DNA of 64,000 bases from Sialis fuliginosa (taxonomy: Eukaryota > Arthropoda > Insecta > Megaloptera > Sialidae): contig OY540814.1 in assembly GCA_961205875.1 (NCBI GenBank), positions 27,658,151 through 27,722,150 of the forward strand, written 5' to 3'. This document shows positions 1 to 12,300 of this stretch, piece by piece. The notes beneath the pieces are model-generated. The model worked only from the letters and a program-made list of their open reading frames with translations. It was not told where the DNA came from and did no database searches. How positions within the stretch are numbered: position 1 is the stretch's first letter; every line of letters begins with the position of its first letter. The position numbers and the translations under genes were made by a program.

Positions 1-784
1 AATTTTCACACTGAATTATAAATATAGCTTTCAATAATTTGCATTGTATACAATTTATGTCTGTAATTTTAAGCACAAAGTAATATATTAAAGGTTATTA
101 AATGTACTTGTAGAAGGAGTGCCTGCCGAAAAACATTATTGAATATTTATAAATTTTAGTCTCCCAGGCTTTTACTCAACGCAAAAGTCTGTATCAAATT
201 TAAAATTTAATTTATGTATTTCATTCTTACGTTCTTTGTATCTCCTTACTTTAAATATTTAATCTAATGAGAAAGTAAATAATAATTTACATTTGTATTT
301 GTGTATATTTTTCACTTTTCAACGTTCGAATTTTTTAAATTTGATGACATTCCAAAATAAACACTTTTAAGAATTCTTTGGTCTCTTATCTATATACTGA
401 TATTCTCTATATCGTCTTTCCGTCTATCTCTCTGTCTAGAATTTTGAAAACAACGTTTTTATTTATATTTTATTTATTTTTTATTATTTTTTATAATTTT
501 ATTAACATTAAAAAAAATTTACTCGAAAATTCCTTTTAATAACGAATAACAGAGAATTTTTTTTATTCAAATTTAATATTAACTTTTTATGCAACTTTTT
601 AATAAAGTAATGTTTTTGAATTTTTGAAGAAAAAATTTATAAACAAACAAAATAAAATTCTCAGAATCATTGCCTAAATTTAAGCACTTTTGACCTCTTA
701 TGATTATTTTTGAAAATTAATAGTTTTCGAATAAAAAATTATTGAAAATCCAGAAACTTCTTTTTGTTTTGCTCTATATCATAA
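1..784. other. AT-rich noncoding stretch
   Basis: No convincing coding frame on either strand. The sequence is dominated by A and T tracts, and all open frames are short and without codon-like composition. I see no RNA gene or inverted-repeat element here. Confidence 0.6.
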
Positions 785-1050
785 AAAATGCACATTTTCA
801 GAAAAAATGTGTCAGGTAAAAGTCGCTTATTTTTCCTCGTAAATTACGAATCTGCAACAAAAAATATAAGTTTAGATTTGAAAAAAATAAAAGTTGAACC
901 TGAAACCCATTAAAGTGACCTTTTCAAGGTCAACCCATATTGTCAGTATTGAGCCCCCTCGAAACCATGAAACTTTTGCATGAAACATTTTCTCTGAAAA
1001 TTCGTTATTTTGGAAATAATTCGCTGGAAAGTCCTTGAAAAACACCCGGT
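785..1050 (+). repeat. Dispersed repeat, copy 1 (second copy near 19362-19545)
   Basis: This stretch shares ordered blocks in the same orientation with 19362-19545: a 'TCGTGAATTACGAATCTG'-like block, a 'TTCGAAACCATGAA' block and a 'TTTTGGAAATA' block, ending near a 'CACCCGGTATG' motif. Two diverged copies in one window mark it as an interspersed repeat. The CCGGGTAT-like end recalls inverted-repeat termini of insect DNA elements, but I could not delimit both ends. The 67-residue open frame crossing it is chance. Confidence 0.5.
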
Positions 1051-1914
1051 ATGTATTATGTTTTATTTTGTACAAAAAATTATAGTTTTATTGTCTTAAA
1101 CTTAGGTACTTTAATAAAAATAAAAATAATATGGATGAAATTCTCGTATATAAATGTTTTAAAAGTTTAAACTTTCAGCAAAGTAGATTTTCTAGATAGA
1201 AAATGTTATGAAACAAAAAGATTTCTTACCCATTTTTCGAGCGAAATTTATGTAAAAAAAAAACGAGACAGGAAATTTGATAAATTTTAAAACATTTAAT
1301 TTTTCTTATAAAATATCAGGAAGTTGACATTATTATACTTAAGTCTAAAAATACGACCCATTAATGATTTTGTTTATGCATTTTTATTACCTACATAACA
1401 TAATACGTACAATCTGTTGAAAATTCTGCAAAAGATTCAAATAGATGACGTATTTGTTAACATCAGTATAGTTTTTATTATATCGGAAACATTAAACTCA
1501 AATTTCAATGTCATAGTTATTTTTAGACGCCATAAATAACCTATAGGTACCATTCTATTTGTTCTATATGTGTACCTATTGATATATTATATTTATAAAT
1601 ATATCAACTGAAATTTGTTAAAATAATATGTAAACGTCATAATTATTTTCAATAATATTTTTTTTTTTTTTTTGTTTCGAAAAGTAAGTTATTTACAAGA
1701 AAACAAATTCAGACATTTTTTTGTAAGTGTTTTTATGTTTGTTTTTTTCATTTTATGGTTTATTATTTTAAAAAGGACTCTCCACAAAATCAATGTAATA
1801 ATAAATATATTTTTTGACTTTGATGAATAATAACTCTGAACTAGAAACACGGCTAGCAATAACGCTAATACTGAAAAATACGTTAGTTAATTACCTATGA
1901 AATTGACTTATTGT
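1051..1914. other. AT-rich noncoding stretch
   Basis: Only low-complexity A/T sequence, including a T run of about 17 near 1660. No gene, RNA or bounded repeat seen. Confidence 0.6.
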
Positions 1915-2104
1915 GGTTGCTCCAGTTACATTATTTTGGAAGTTATGAGATAATCTTTGTTTGTAAATACTACTCTGAAGGAATTTTTTCAATACCCTGT
2001 AGCTCAGAGGGTGTTGAAGATAGACCCCCATTTTTTACTCACAATGAGCCAAAAAATCAGCTCTTAAAATATCTGTATCCCAAACCGGACCACCCTGTAT
2101 ATAC
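1915..2104 (+). repeat. Dispersed repeat with ACAGGGTGGTC-like end, copy 1
   Basis: About 190 bp reappear in inverted orientation at 15386-15577 with moderate divergence. Shared blocks include the segment around 'GAGATAATCTTTGTTTGTAA', the 'CAGAGGGTGTTGAAGATAGA' block and the terminal 'CCGGACCACCCTGTATATA'. The end resembles the ACAGGGTG-type termini common among insect nonautonomous DNA elements. The 75-residue open frame in it is a shadow of the repeat. Confidence 0.65.
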
Positions 2105-3589
2105 GATTCGAAAATGGACAGATTTTTTAGTTATTTAGAAAAAAAACTGTAATTTACATTGATTTTGTGCGAAGTACTTTAGTCGTTTTATTTAAAAAAA
2201 TATATTTTATTTAAAAAATATAAGTTCAAGAAAAATTCTAGTTAAAAAGTACTAACAGTGAAATACAAGAAAATATTCTTAAATTTCTAAGCACGTTCTT
2301 ATAAAAACGAGTTTAAATTTCCCCTTCAAACTAGCTTGAGACGAATCAGGGTCAAAAAGAATGAGTATTAATTAATCTTAAAATTAAATATATATCAAGT
2401 TGGTAATTTTAAGATTAACCTGTGCCATTAAAGACATTTATTATATTTGATTTGTGAGATTTTTTTAACAGAATTATTTTTTACGTGAAAATTTCCTTGC
2501 GCGTGGTTGAAATATTATCTCGTTATTTATTTTATGTTTTATAAAAAATGATTTTTCATCTTACATAGTTTTGTACTTTTTAGATAAGATTACTTTTAAT
2601 TTATGTCCAAAAATTGGAGTTAACATTGTTTATAAAAAATGCTACCTATAGTAACTCAATGTGGAAAAATTTACAATATTTTCCTATTAAATATTTTAAT
2701 ATACCTACATAAGTAACACTTTAAATCCCCCCTTCCTTCTCCCGAAAGCCTTAATAACAAAAATGGACGCCCCAATTAAAAATTTGCATATTCCTTAATT
2801 AATCTAAATTGAACTATATAACGATAAAATTAAATGTATATACACTTTAACCACAATGTGACTTGATGACACTTGTTTCAATTTAATAAGAAGTCATCAT
2901 CAGGAGTCTAATGGTTCCAGACTTATTAACAATTGATTAAATAACACACTCGGTGGGACGATACGAAAATATTGGAGTGGAATAATCAAAAAAAGAAGAA
3001 ACCATACGTTGTTGTCTAGAAACATGCTGAACTGAAATTGCACCTGAAATGTTGATGCACTTGAATGTTAACAACATGGAAACTTAAATTACAAAATCTT
3101 GTTAACATAGTTACAGATTTTCTCAAAGTTTTCATACACACCGTCACATATATGTTCTATAATCTTTGTTTGTTTATAATAAACTCAACTAACTACTCAG
3201 AACAATATATCTAAGTTTTCTAGAACAACAAAACCAATCATGTCATTTATTTTCTCTCATTTTCACCTCCCCCCCCCCCACTACCCCTCAATTCATAACT
3301 CTTCTAAAGCTTCGTAAGGTATTATTAAGTTACTTAAAGATATCAAAAATTTAAAAGCGAACTTAAAAATTACTTAATCAATAAAATTATTATAATTTAA
3401 TTGAATTATATACATATAATACCTAATAAATGTATTACATAATTAATAATTCAAGCTTTAAGTTGATCTTGATTTGAGTTCTGGCTTCTGAGTAGAAGCC
3501 ACGTCGATTTTATTATTATTTTATTTTATTTAAACTAAAATTCAAATAACGAAAAAAAATGGAAATACGAGTTATTTGATATTTTTCTC
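2105..3589. other. AT-rich noncoding stretch
   Basis: No coding signal. A short C run lies near 3270 and 'TGATGACACTTG...AAGTCATCATCAGG' near 2860-2910 forms a weak inverted repeat. Otherwise nothing is recognised. Confidence 0.55.
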
Positions 3590-3925
3590 GACCAACGTTT
3601 CGTTGCATATTGCAGTGGACATCTTCAGATCCTGAAACGTGGCCGATTTTTCTCTATTTCGCACTGTTTCAAAATAATTCGAAAAATTCCAAAATCGACG
3701 TAGGTAAACATCTGTATCCGGTTGAAAGATCTTTTTCAAAAATAGGACGTTTTCTTCCCAGACAAAAATTAATCTTAAATATAAAATTTCATTATTCTAC
3801 GAATTGTCGTATTTGAGTTACAACGATTACAGACAGACAGACAGACGTACACACAGACATCATGGCGAAAATAGTTTTATACTATTGTATATTTCATATA
3901 CAAGGTATAAGAAAGTAATATACTA
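3590..3925 (+). repeat. Dispersed repeat family A with (GTCT/AGAC)n core, copy 1
   Basis: This copy runs from the 'GATCCTGAAACGTGG' region through 'CATCTGTATCCGGTTGAAAG' and an ACAG microsatellite (3830-3845) to 'CATCATGGCGAAAATAG' and a terminal 'CAAGGTATAAGAAAGTA'. Inverted copies lie at about 44160-44665 and 56625-57070, with a short piece near 63062-63125. The family is unnamed here. The 68-residue open frame at 3610 is not a gene, since its counterpart at 56.7-57.0 kb is on the other strand and interrupted differently. Confidence 0.7.
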
Positions 3926-4769
3926 TTGTATTTTTTGTAAAATATTCCGTAAATATATAATTTCATAATCCAAAACTAGTTTCATATGAACATATTTTAC
4001 AATAATTACGTAATTGACCCCCCCTCCCTATATGTGTAATTGTACTCATCCCTTATTCAATCTATCATCGGCGACAATAAACGAAATCGATCGATAATAG
4101 AGGATTTACTTGTGATAGAATATACATGTGCAATACATCAAATATCTTGAGCCCATTCTTTGTTTTGTTCGTGCAGATTTACGCAAGGTACAGCGAAAGG
4201 GGGCAGGGGGGGGAGGCTGCGTGATTGATTGATTTGAACCATATGTTGCTCGAAAGTTGTTTATATGCAATCCAGCACAAATAACATGTATATGTGTTTG
4301 TACGGTACATTGTTAGATATAGAGTCAATCGACGTGAAAAAGTACATAAAAAAGGATTTGTTTATTTGTGCGCTGTCAAATCCCCGATGTGATTCTTCAC
4401 GCCCTGTGTTTATTTAAATGGGTTTATATTAGACTTTATTCTTGTTGGTGGTGAAAAATGGTTTTATTGTGTAGTTCTAGATGTAAAGGTCACGGATGGG
4501 GAACTGTCATAAATTTGATGCGACGTTTACAGCAGATAAAATAAGAAAATGTAAATTTGTTGTATTTGTGGGAATTTTAAATAATATGATATGAAATATT
4601 GGGGTTGTCTGATCATTTTTTTAAAGTGTGTTTAAAGAAATTAACCAACATCATTAAAAATTCACGTTTCTAGATCCAGTGGTTTAGGTTGTGCGTTGAT
4701 GAGTCAGTCAGTTTTTTTTAAATATAGATATACATAGTACATGCAGAGGCCCACAAAATAAAAATTAAT
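3926..4769. other. Noncoding stretch with GTTGATGAGTCAG motif
   Basis: No coding frame. 'GCGTTGATGAGTCAG' at about 4693 recurs near 18305, next to A/T-rich 'ATACATATA' sequence, suggesting short remnants of one interspersed repeat. A GC-richer patch lies near 4190-4220 (G runs). Confidence 0.45.
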
Positions 4770-5060
4770 TTAAAAAAAAACTACAAAGGCAACTTTGGTT
4801 TATATTCTTTGTGGCATATCTCAGCTATACAGAAAGTTATGTGCAAAGAATTAAAATTTAATTCACACGTTTTGACATCGACCAACAGGGGAATCTGTAG
4901 GGGTGACACATCACTTATTAGGCGATTCATATTTTCAGGTCGCTTTAATTATGATGTGAGTTTTTATAATTCTTTTATGAACAAATTAATTTTTTAGTTT
5001 CAAGCTTGTTTCACTTTTACCCCATTTTTTTGGTGTTTCATATTTACCCCGCTCGACCCT
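4770..5060 (+). repeat. Dispersed repeat related to 25060-25390
   Basis: 'CTACAAAGGCAACT' followed by 'AAGTTATGTGCAAAGAATTA' occurs here and again near 25315-25385. 'TTTCACTTTTACCCC' at about 5008 matches the reverse complement of 25070-25085. The two regions are therefore pieces of one interspersed element, rearranged relative to each other. Open frames here are accidental. Confidence 0.45.
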
Positions 5061-5132
5061 ATATATTTATGTGTCAGAACGTACTATCACTTACCATTTA
5101 GCAAAGAGCAAAATGTGAAAATATTTTTATAG

Positions 5133-5222
5133 TCCTGAAGGATGCTATTAAATGTCTACAACTAATTTGACAGTCTTCCAAGGACGTGTGTCTCGGGAAA
5201 GTGAAAATTTCAAAGGCGAAGT
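5133..5222 (+). other. Candidate first coding exon of an unidentified gene
   Basis: An acceptor-like 'ATATTTTTATAG' ends at 5132 and a consensus donor GTAAGT starts at 5223. An ATG at 5152 lies one codon after an in-frame TAA and opens a frame that stays open to the donor (23 codons plus 2 nt). It begins MSTTNLTVFQGRVSRE, and its composition is more coding-like than the surroundings, with charged and polar residues and a locally higher GC content. Without splicing the frame stops 2 codons later. I do not recognise the peptide and found no partner exon, so this may be a noncoding exon or chance. Confidence 0.22.
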
Positions 5223-6639
5223 GTAAGTGTAATTATCAATTAAATTAATGCCATTATTAACATTTGGTTTGATTCAATTAATTCACTTTGCTTTTGTATG
5301 AAAGAACCTGGAACTTGGCGAAAGAGATTTCTTAATACTGTTAAAATGCGAGTGTAAAAGAAAATTAACTTTTTTATAAGAAAAAACATATTAAATATTT
5401 GTATGAAAATTTAGGGGTTTGAAACATTGTAAAAAAATATAATTCAAATATCGATTATTTAAAAAATAAAAATTTTTTTCATAAGAATTACAAAATAGAA
5501 GCCCACCAATTCCAAAAAAATATCTTTAAGTGACCAAGACTGGCCCCAGTACCTTATACATTATTTAATTAATATTTAAATATATTCAAATCAATTTAAG
5601 ATTTGTTGTATTTTAATGTGTCAAAATCACAACTAATACATTTAAAAATTCATACAACGAAAAAGAAAGCTTTGCATTTTTAACTTGGTTTCGTATTTAA
5701 TGTGATTGATGTATTATGTATATACTTCAAAGTCACAGCCGCCTCAAAGGAGCTAAAGCTTAATATTAAAAAGGGCGTTGACAGTGAAAAGATAAAAAAT
5801 GAACGTTATTTACTCGAATTTAAATTTTGACTTTATTCGAAAAGCTGTGAATAGATTTTATAAAGAATTCACTGCACTTCCTGTTAGATAACAACTTTAA
5901 ATTTTAACCTCATAAATTATTAATAATTATCTATAATTCATTTCAAGTGTTTTTTATTTAAATTAAACATGTTAACGCTACCAAACCCGATTTTCATTTT
6001 TTATGTTAGTAGTTAAATTTTTAAAAGAAAAATTCGTAATGTTTTATTTTGAACATCCTGTATGTGTTTTGTATAATAATACAATCATAATAATAAAAAT
6101 ACAATATAAACTAACAAAGAAACAAAATATATGTTTTTCCTGTTATATATATATGTTATATCTTATACATACTTATTTATTTATTTTATTTTGACCACAA
6201 AACTCATTCTTCATCAGACTTCCTCAATTTATCGATTCCTTGTGTATCTTATAAGGATACTGAATATTTTAAATTTCTATTTACTTTTTATAAAGCGGAG
6301 GTTCGTTGCATGAAATAAAAAATATATAAATACGAAAGAATATGATGACCATCTCGAGGTTATTTGGTTTCAGTTCAACAATTTCTTCGATAGAAGTTTC
6401 AAATATATATTACGTACATTTTATTCAAAATGTAATTTGTTCTGGATTTCATATGAAACATTTACTGTCACATTTTACGATGTAAAAGATAAAGATATTT
6501 TCTTGTATCGATTTATTGAACTAGTTACTTTTCAATGAACTATAAAAGGATGGTGATGATTTATTTTTCTTCTTATTTTCTTATTTTTAAGTTGATATTT
6601 CTGTGACAAATTCAAGGTGGTGGGTGAAATATAACCCAA
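5223..6639. other. AT-rich stretch with a MITE end fragment
   Basis: Mostly featureless A/T sequence. At about 5500-5556, 'CCAAGACTGGCCCCAGTACC' is one terminus of the AAGGTACTGGCACCAG MITE family (fuller copy at 31912-32112). The partner terminus is not visible. Confidence 0.5.
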
Positions 6640-7000
6640 TATGTTAATTATATAGAAAATTACTTGAAAAGTTGAAATTTTCAATGCGCAGGTCTATATC
6701 TCAAACCGTTCTTGAAATATGACCTCTCAAAATTTTCGATTTTTTTTAATTTTGGAGAAAAGCGCTGTGACTTTTAAACGGGTCATCGGATTTGATTTTA
6801 GTTGACGGATTTGAAATCAATGTGTCAAAATCTATATAATGACATGTATAATACTTTGAAATTTTTTGGCCAAAAATTTTTTTTAAATGTTTTATTATAC
6901 ATGTCATTATATAGATTTTGACACGTTGATTTCAAATCTGTCAACTAAAATCAAATCCGATGACACGTTTGAAAGTTACAGCGATTTTTTTCTAATATTT
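6640..7000. mobile_element. Degenerate foldback (palindromic) element, third copy
   Basis: A near-palindrome: arms at about 6755-6850 and 6895-6995 are inverted copies (for example 'AAAATCTATATAATGACATG' against its complement), centred near 6872. The flank 'GCAGGTCTATATCTCAAACC' and the arm sequence match the larger foldback elements at 15674-16417 and 40031-40910, but this copy is truncated and more diverged. Confidence 0.7.
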
Positions 7001-7919
7001 TGAACCAGCAGGCTTTAGCCGCGTCATTTTTAATTTCGGGAAAAAAAGTCATAAAGTTTTATTTTTAACATCCTTTATAATTATATCAAAATGAGTAATA
7101 TAACTTACTAACATAAAAACAGTAATTAAATAAAATTATAAAAAAGGACTCAAATAGAGATCAAAGGAAAAATAACCTTTTTACAAAAAAACTGTAACCT
7201 ATTGACAAATTCACAACGCCATACTTTATCAATACATCAACCCTAAACACAGAATCTAAATTTAACTGAACAGGAGTGGTCTTAGGAATACGTCAACCTC
7301 TAATCCTATTGTTCAATTACCCAAATCAGAAAGTTTCGATTTCGCAACATTTAGCACGCGCATATAATAGCGTGCGAAACCGTGTAAATCAAACCAACTA
7401 GCACATATATACATAATACATTATGTGTGGGACGTAAAAGGATCAACAGGTAATAGGTGGCGCACGTAGAAGTAGAAGGGGGGGTTGAATTAAATCACAG
7501 TTTATTTAATTAATATATTTTTTCTACAACCGTGTAAAAAAGTAGGCTTTTTCAATGACATTTCAGTGTGTAAAGTAGTACTTTTGCGCTCGCCGTGCGC
7601 AAAAGTGTTTCCATAGTAACACATATGTACATTTTTTTACGATTAATGAATTTTATAGGTATTATAGTATTAAACAAATTACTAAAATTTAAGTACTATA
7701 TTAATTATTGTAATAAACAAAATTATTAATGAAATAAAATAAAATATAAACAATACCTTAAGGTTTTTTCTTGGCACAATTCATGGTATTATGTGTAATT
7801 TTCATATATCAATTTAGATTTTGCAGATAGTAAATTTAAAATTACAGAATTTGCAGCTTCTGATATCTCTGGTGGTGCACATTTATGTTCTTTCTCAGTA
7901 TCACAACTTATCCATCTTC
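7001..7919. other. AT-rich noncoding stretch
   Basis: No coding signal. 'TTTTGCGCTCGCCGTGCGCAAAAG' near 7582-7605 is a short GC-rich inverted repeat that could form a hairpin, with no other support for function. Confidence 0.45.
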
Positions 7920-7924
7920 CTTAA

Positions 7925-8180
7925 TATATATAAAGCTCAACGTCTCTCTGTCTGTCTGTCTGTCTGTCTGTCCGTTAGTTACCTTATCACTCGAGAACCA
8001 CTTATCCGATTTACGTATTTTTTTTTTTAATTCATAGGTACGTTCTCTGGCCAGGTTATAGGCTATATTTTTTTACGTTAGCAGTGACGATAATAGTAAA
8101 TCAAGTCGGAAAAAATTTTGCCGTCGGCGCGCTGTTTTGTAATACGCTGCCTAAACCGTTTAATATAGAACAAAATAATG
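7925..8180 (+). repeat. Interspersed repeat of the 'ACTCGAGAACCACTTATCCGA' type with (TCTG)n
   Basis: 'AAAGCTCAACGTCTCTCTGT' leads into (TCTG)n and then 'CTCGAGAACCACTTATCCGA' and 'CAGGTTATAGGCTATATT'. This order (microsatellite, 'one's own sites' block, 'ATAGGCTA') resembles a widespread class of short insect repeats often classed as SINE- or Helitron-like; I infer this from memory. A shorter relative is at 51790-51880. Confidence 0.5.
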
Positions 8181-8477
8181 TATTAAATAATTGTGCAGAA
8201 TCAAAAGTTCTACAATTAAGTCCGCGACACCATATGTCTAACTTTTATATTTAAGCCACAATTACTGCTTTTATGTTATTAAGAAAACATAAAATATTTG
8301 GGTTCTGTTTACGTGGAATTATGACATGCAAAACATTAATACTTATCGAAATAAATGATTTCATCGTCATAAGTACTTAATGTAGATATAATTTGCCATT
8401 TACAGCATCCAATTTGGTCGTATAGGTTAGAAAATATCGAAATATATGTTATACGGAAAAATATTATTCGTGCGATG

Positions 8478-8485
8478 GTGACCCG
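8478..8485. repeat. Left 8-bp target site duplication of the 4.8-kb hAT element
   Basis: GTGACCCG immediately precedes CAGAGCCGGCC at 8486 and is repeated exactly at 13304-13311 just after the right terminus. Eight base pairs is the target duplication length of the hAT superfamily. Confidence 0.85.
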
Positions 8486-8625
8486 CAGAGCCGGCCTTTG
8501 CGATTCTGGCGCCCCAGGCGAGATTTTTTTTGACGCCCCCCCCCCCCCCCTCCACCGCCACAGTGACGATCATTAAAAATTATCCGCACAAAAAAAAAAA
8601 AAAAGCGTGAGAAAATTATCTTGCA
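8486..8625 (+). repeat. Left-terminal block of the hAT element (duplicated at 12612)
   Basis: About 140 bp: CAGAGCCGGCC, then 'GGCGCCCCAGGCGAGA', a C run of about 15, 'CCGCCACAGTGACGATC', an A run and 'GAGAAAATTATCTTG'. The same series recurs at 12612-12745, differing mainly in the homopolymer lengths. The GC-rich motif GGCGCCCCAGGCG is echoed at the right end and in the element at 59228-59806. Confidence 0.85.
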
Positions 8626-9379
8626 GGTGACTGTACATTGTGATTCATATTATTTATTTGATTTTTTTGTTTCGGTTCTGATATTTATGTAATGGTTTTT
8701 ATTTGTTAACGTATGTTTACATCATGCACTTGTCGAAAGAGCAATAAAACTAAGTTTTGTTAACGAATGTACATATCCTCATTGTTTATAGTTAATAATA
8801 ATTATATAATTTATAAAAATATAATTTTAATAATAAAAAAAAGGTAATATTATTCTCTCCATTATATAACAAGTGATTTTTTTTTAACGTAATAACTGAA
8901 ATCAGATGTTTACTCTTGTAAATTTTTGAATTAACGAATTATTTTTGAATTAAGAAAAAATGTTTTAGATAAAAAATGTCGAGTATTTTATTATCTATAA
9001 TTTATTCCCTATACATTTTTTTCCAACATTTATAATTTAACCAGAAAGAAATTTTTTATGTAATTATTTAGATTCACCTACACTGTTCACTATCAGTATT
9101 ACGTATAAGAAAGTCCCATGGTACCTATGGCAAACAAGCACACTGTTTAATCTCTGTACTACGTATAAGAAAGTCCCATGACACTTATGGCAGATATTTC
9201 TCCTCTGTTATGAACCATTTGAATTATAATAAAATTGCATGACGTTAACATTTGTTTACAAAGTCAAAAAAATGAAATAAACTTTTATTTTCAAAAAAAG
9301 ATTTTTTTTACTATTTTTCCCTTAAATCTAGCCTACTTCTGCTTCAAAAAATTAATATTTCGTTAAAATAAAAAAAATC
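8626..9379. other. AT-rich interior of the hAT element
   Basis: Noncoding filler between the left terminus and the satellite. It contains two direct copies of an approximately 60-bp motif at 9079-9130 and 9139-9190, both with 'TACGTATAAGAAAGTCCCAT' followed by 'CTATGGCA' or 'TTATGGCA'. Confidence 0.6.
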
Positions 9380-9396
9380 ATGCAATTAAGGGTTAA
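9380..9396 (+). repeat. Left half of 17-bp inverted repeat bounding the satellite
   Basis: ATGCAATTAAGGGTTAA here is the exact reverse complement of 12529-12545. The TTAA at its inner end is also the first TTAA of the satellite array, so the halves joined at one shared TTAA would form a 30-bp perfect palindrome. Confidence 0.8.
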
Positions 9397-12300
9397 AGAT
9401 AATAGTGTAAGCTACATTTAAAAAAAAAACTGGAGTCTCCTCGATCGCGCCAAGTTGAGATATTAACTATTCAATTTACTTATTTGTTAGCGTATGAGTT
9501 TTAATTTGTTTTTTTAGTTTTAACTTGTTTTAAAAAAGGGAAGGAGCACGCGAAGGTCTTTAAGTGCGTGATGCTCTTAAAGATAATAGTGTAAGCTACA
9601 TTTTAAAAAAAAACTGGAGTCTCTTCGATCGCGCCAAGCTGAGATATTAACTATTCAATTTACTTCTTTGTTAGCGTATGAGTTTTAATTTGTTTTTTTA
9701 GTTTTAACTTGTTTTTAAAAAGGGAAGGAGCACGCGAAGGTCTTTAAGTGCGTGATGCTCTTAAAGATAATAGTGTAAGCTACATTTTAAAAAAAAACTG
9801 GAGTCTCTTCGATCGCGCCAAGCTGAGATATTAACTATTCAATTTACTTCTTTGTTAGCGTATGAGTTTTAATTTGTTTTTTTAGTTTTAACTTGTTTTT
9901 AAAAAGGGAAGGAGCACGCGAAGGTCTTTAAGTGCGTGATGCTCTTAAAGATAATAGTGTAAGCTACATTTTAAAAAAAAACTGGAGTCTCTTCGATCGC
10001 GCCAAGCTGAGATATTAACTATTCAATTTACTTCTTTGTTAGCGTATGAGTTTTAATTTGTTTTTTTAGTTTTAACTTGTTTTTAAAAAGGGAAGGAGCA
10101 CGCGAAGGTCTTTAAGTGCATGATGCTCTTAAAGATAATAGTGTAAGCTACATTTAAAAAAAAAACTGGAGTCTCTTCGATCGCGCCAAGCTGAGATATT
10201 AACTATTCAATTTACTTCTTTGTTAGCGTATGATTTTTAATTTGTTTTTTTAGTTTTAACTTGTTTTTAAAAAGGGAAGGAGCACGCGAAGGTCTTTAAG
10301 TGCATGATGCTCTTAAAGATAATAGTGTAAGCTACATTTAAAAAAAAAACTGGAGTCTCTTCGATCGCGCCAAGCTGAGATATTAACTATTCAATTTACT
10401 TCTTTGTTAGCGTATGAGTTTTAATTTGTTTTTTTAGTTTTAACTTGTTTTTAAAAAGGGAAGGAGCACGCGAAGGTCTTTAAGTGCGTGATGCTCTTAA
10501 AGATAATAGTGTAAGCTACATTTTAAAAAAAACTGGAGTCTCTTCGATCGCGCCAAGCTGAGATATTAACTATTCAATTTACTTCTTTGTTAGCGTATGA
10601 GTTTTAATTTGTTTTTTTAGTTTTAACTTGTTTTTAAAAAGGGAAGGAGCACGCGAAGGTCTTTAAGTGCATGATGCTCTTAAAGATAATAGTGTAAGCT
10701 ACATTTTAAAAAAAAACTGGAGTCTCTTCGATCGCGCCAAGCTGAGATATTAACTATTCAATTTACTTCTTTGTTAGCGTATGATTTTTAATTTGTTTTT
10801 TTAGTTTTAACTTGTTTTTAAAAAGGGAAGGAGCACGCGAAGGTCTTTAAGTGCGTGATGCTCTTAAAGATAATAGTGTAAGCTACATTTTAAAAAAAAA
10901 ACTGGAGTCTCTTCGATCGCGCCAAGCTGAGATATTAACTATTCAATTTACTTCTTTGTTAGTGTATGAGTTTTAATTTGTTTTTTTAGTTTTAACTTGT
11001 TTTTAAAAAGGGAAGGAGCACGCGAAGGTCTTTAAGTGCGTGATGCTCTTAAAGATAATAGTGTAAGCTACATTTAAAAAAAAAAAACTGGAGTCTTTTC
11101 GATCGCGCCAAGCTGAGATATTAACTATTCAATTTACTTCTTTGTTAGCGTATGAGTTTTAATTTGTTTTTTTTTTTAGTTTTAACTTGTTTTTAAAAAA
11201 GGGAAGGAGCACGCGAAGGTCTTTAAGTGCGTGATGCTCTTAAAGATAATAGTGTAAGCTACATTTAAAAAAAAACTGGAGTCTCCTCGATCGCACCAAG
11301 CTGAGATATTAACTATTCAATTTACTTCTTTGTTAGCGTATGATTTTTAATTTGTTTTTTTAGTTTTAACTTGTTTTTAAAAAGGGAAGGAGCACGCGAA
11401 GGTCTTTAAGTGCGTGATGCTCTTAAAGATAATAGTGTAAGCTACATTTTAAAAAAAAACTGGAGTCTCTTCGATCGCGCCAAGCTGAGATATTAACTAT
11501 TCAATTTACTTCTTTGTTAGCGTATGATTTTTAATTTGTTTTTTTAGTTTTAACTTGTTTTTAAAAAGGGAAGGAGCACGCGAAGGTCTTTAAGTGCGTG
11601 ATGCTCTTAAAGATAATAGTGTAAGCTACATTTTAAAAAAAAACTGGAGTCTCTTCGATCGCGCCAAGCTGAGATATTAACTATTCAATTTACTTCTTTG
11701 TTAGCGTATGAGTTTTATTTTGTTTTTTTAGTTTTAACTTGTTTTTAAAAAGGGAAGGAGCACGCGAAGGTCTTTAAGTGCATGATGCTCTTAAAGATAA
11801 TAGTGTAAGCTACATTTTAAAAAAAAACTGGAGTCTCTTCGATCGCGCCAAGCTGAGATATTAACTATTCAATTTACTTCTTTGTTAGCGTATGAGTTTT
11901 AATTTGTTTTTTTAGTTTTAACTTGTTTTTAAAAAGGGAAGGAGCACGCGAAGGTCTTTAAGTGCATGATGCTCTTAAAGATAATAGTGTAAGCTACATT
12001 TAAAAAAAAAACTGGAGTCTCTTCGATCGCGCCAAGCTGAGATATTAACTATTCAATTTACTTCTTTGTTAGTGTATGAGTTTTAATTTGTTTTTTTAGT
12101 TTTAACTTGTTTTTAAAAAGGGAAGGAGCACGCGAAGGTCTTTAAGTGCGTGATGCTCTTAAAGATAATAGTGTAAGCTACATTTAAAAAAAAAACTGGA
12201 GTCTCTTCGATCGCGCCAAGCTGAGATATTAACTATTCAATTTACTTCTTTGTTAGCGTATGAGTTTTAATTTGTTTTTTTTTAGTTTTAACTTGTTTTT

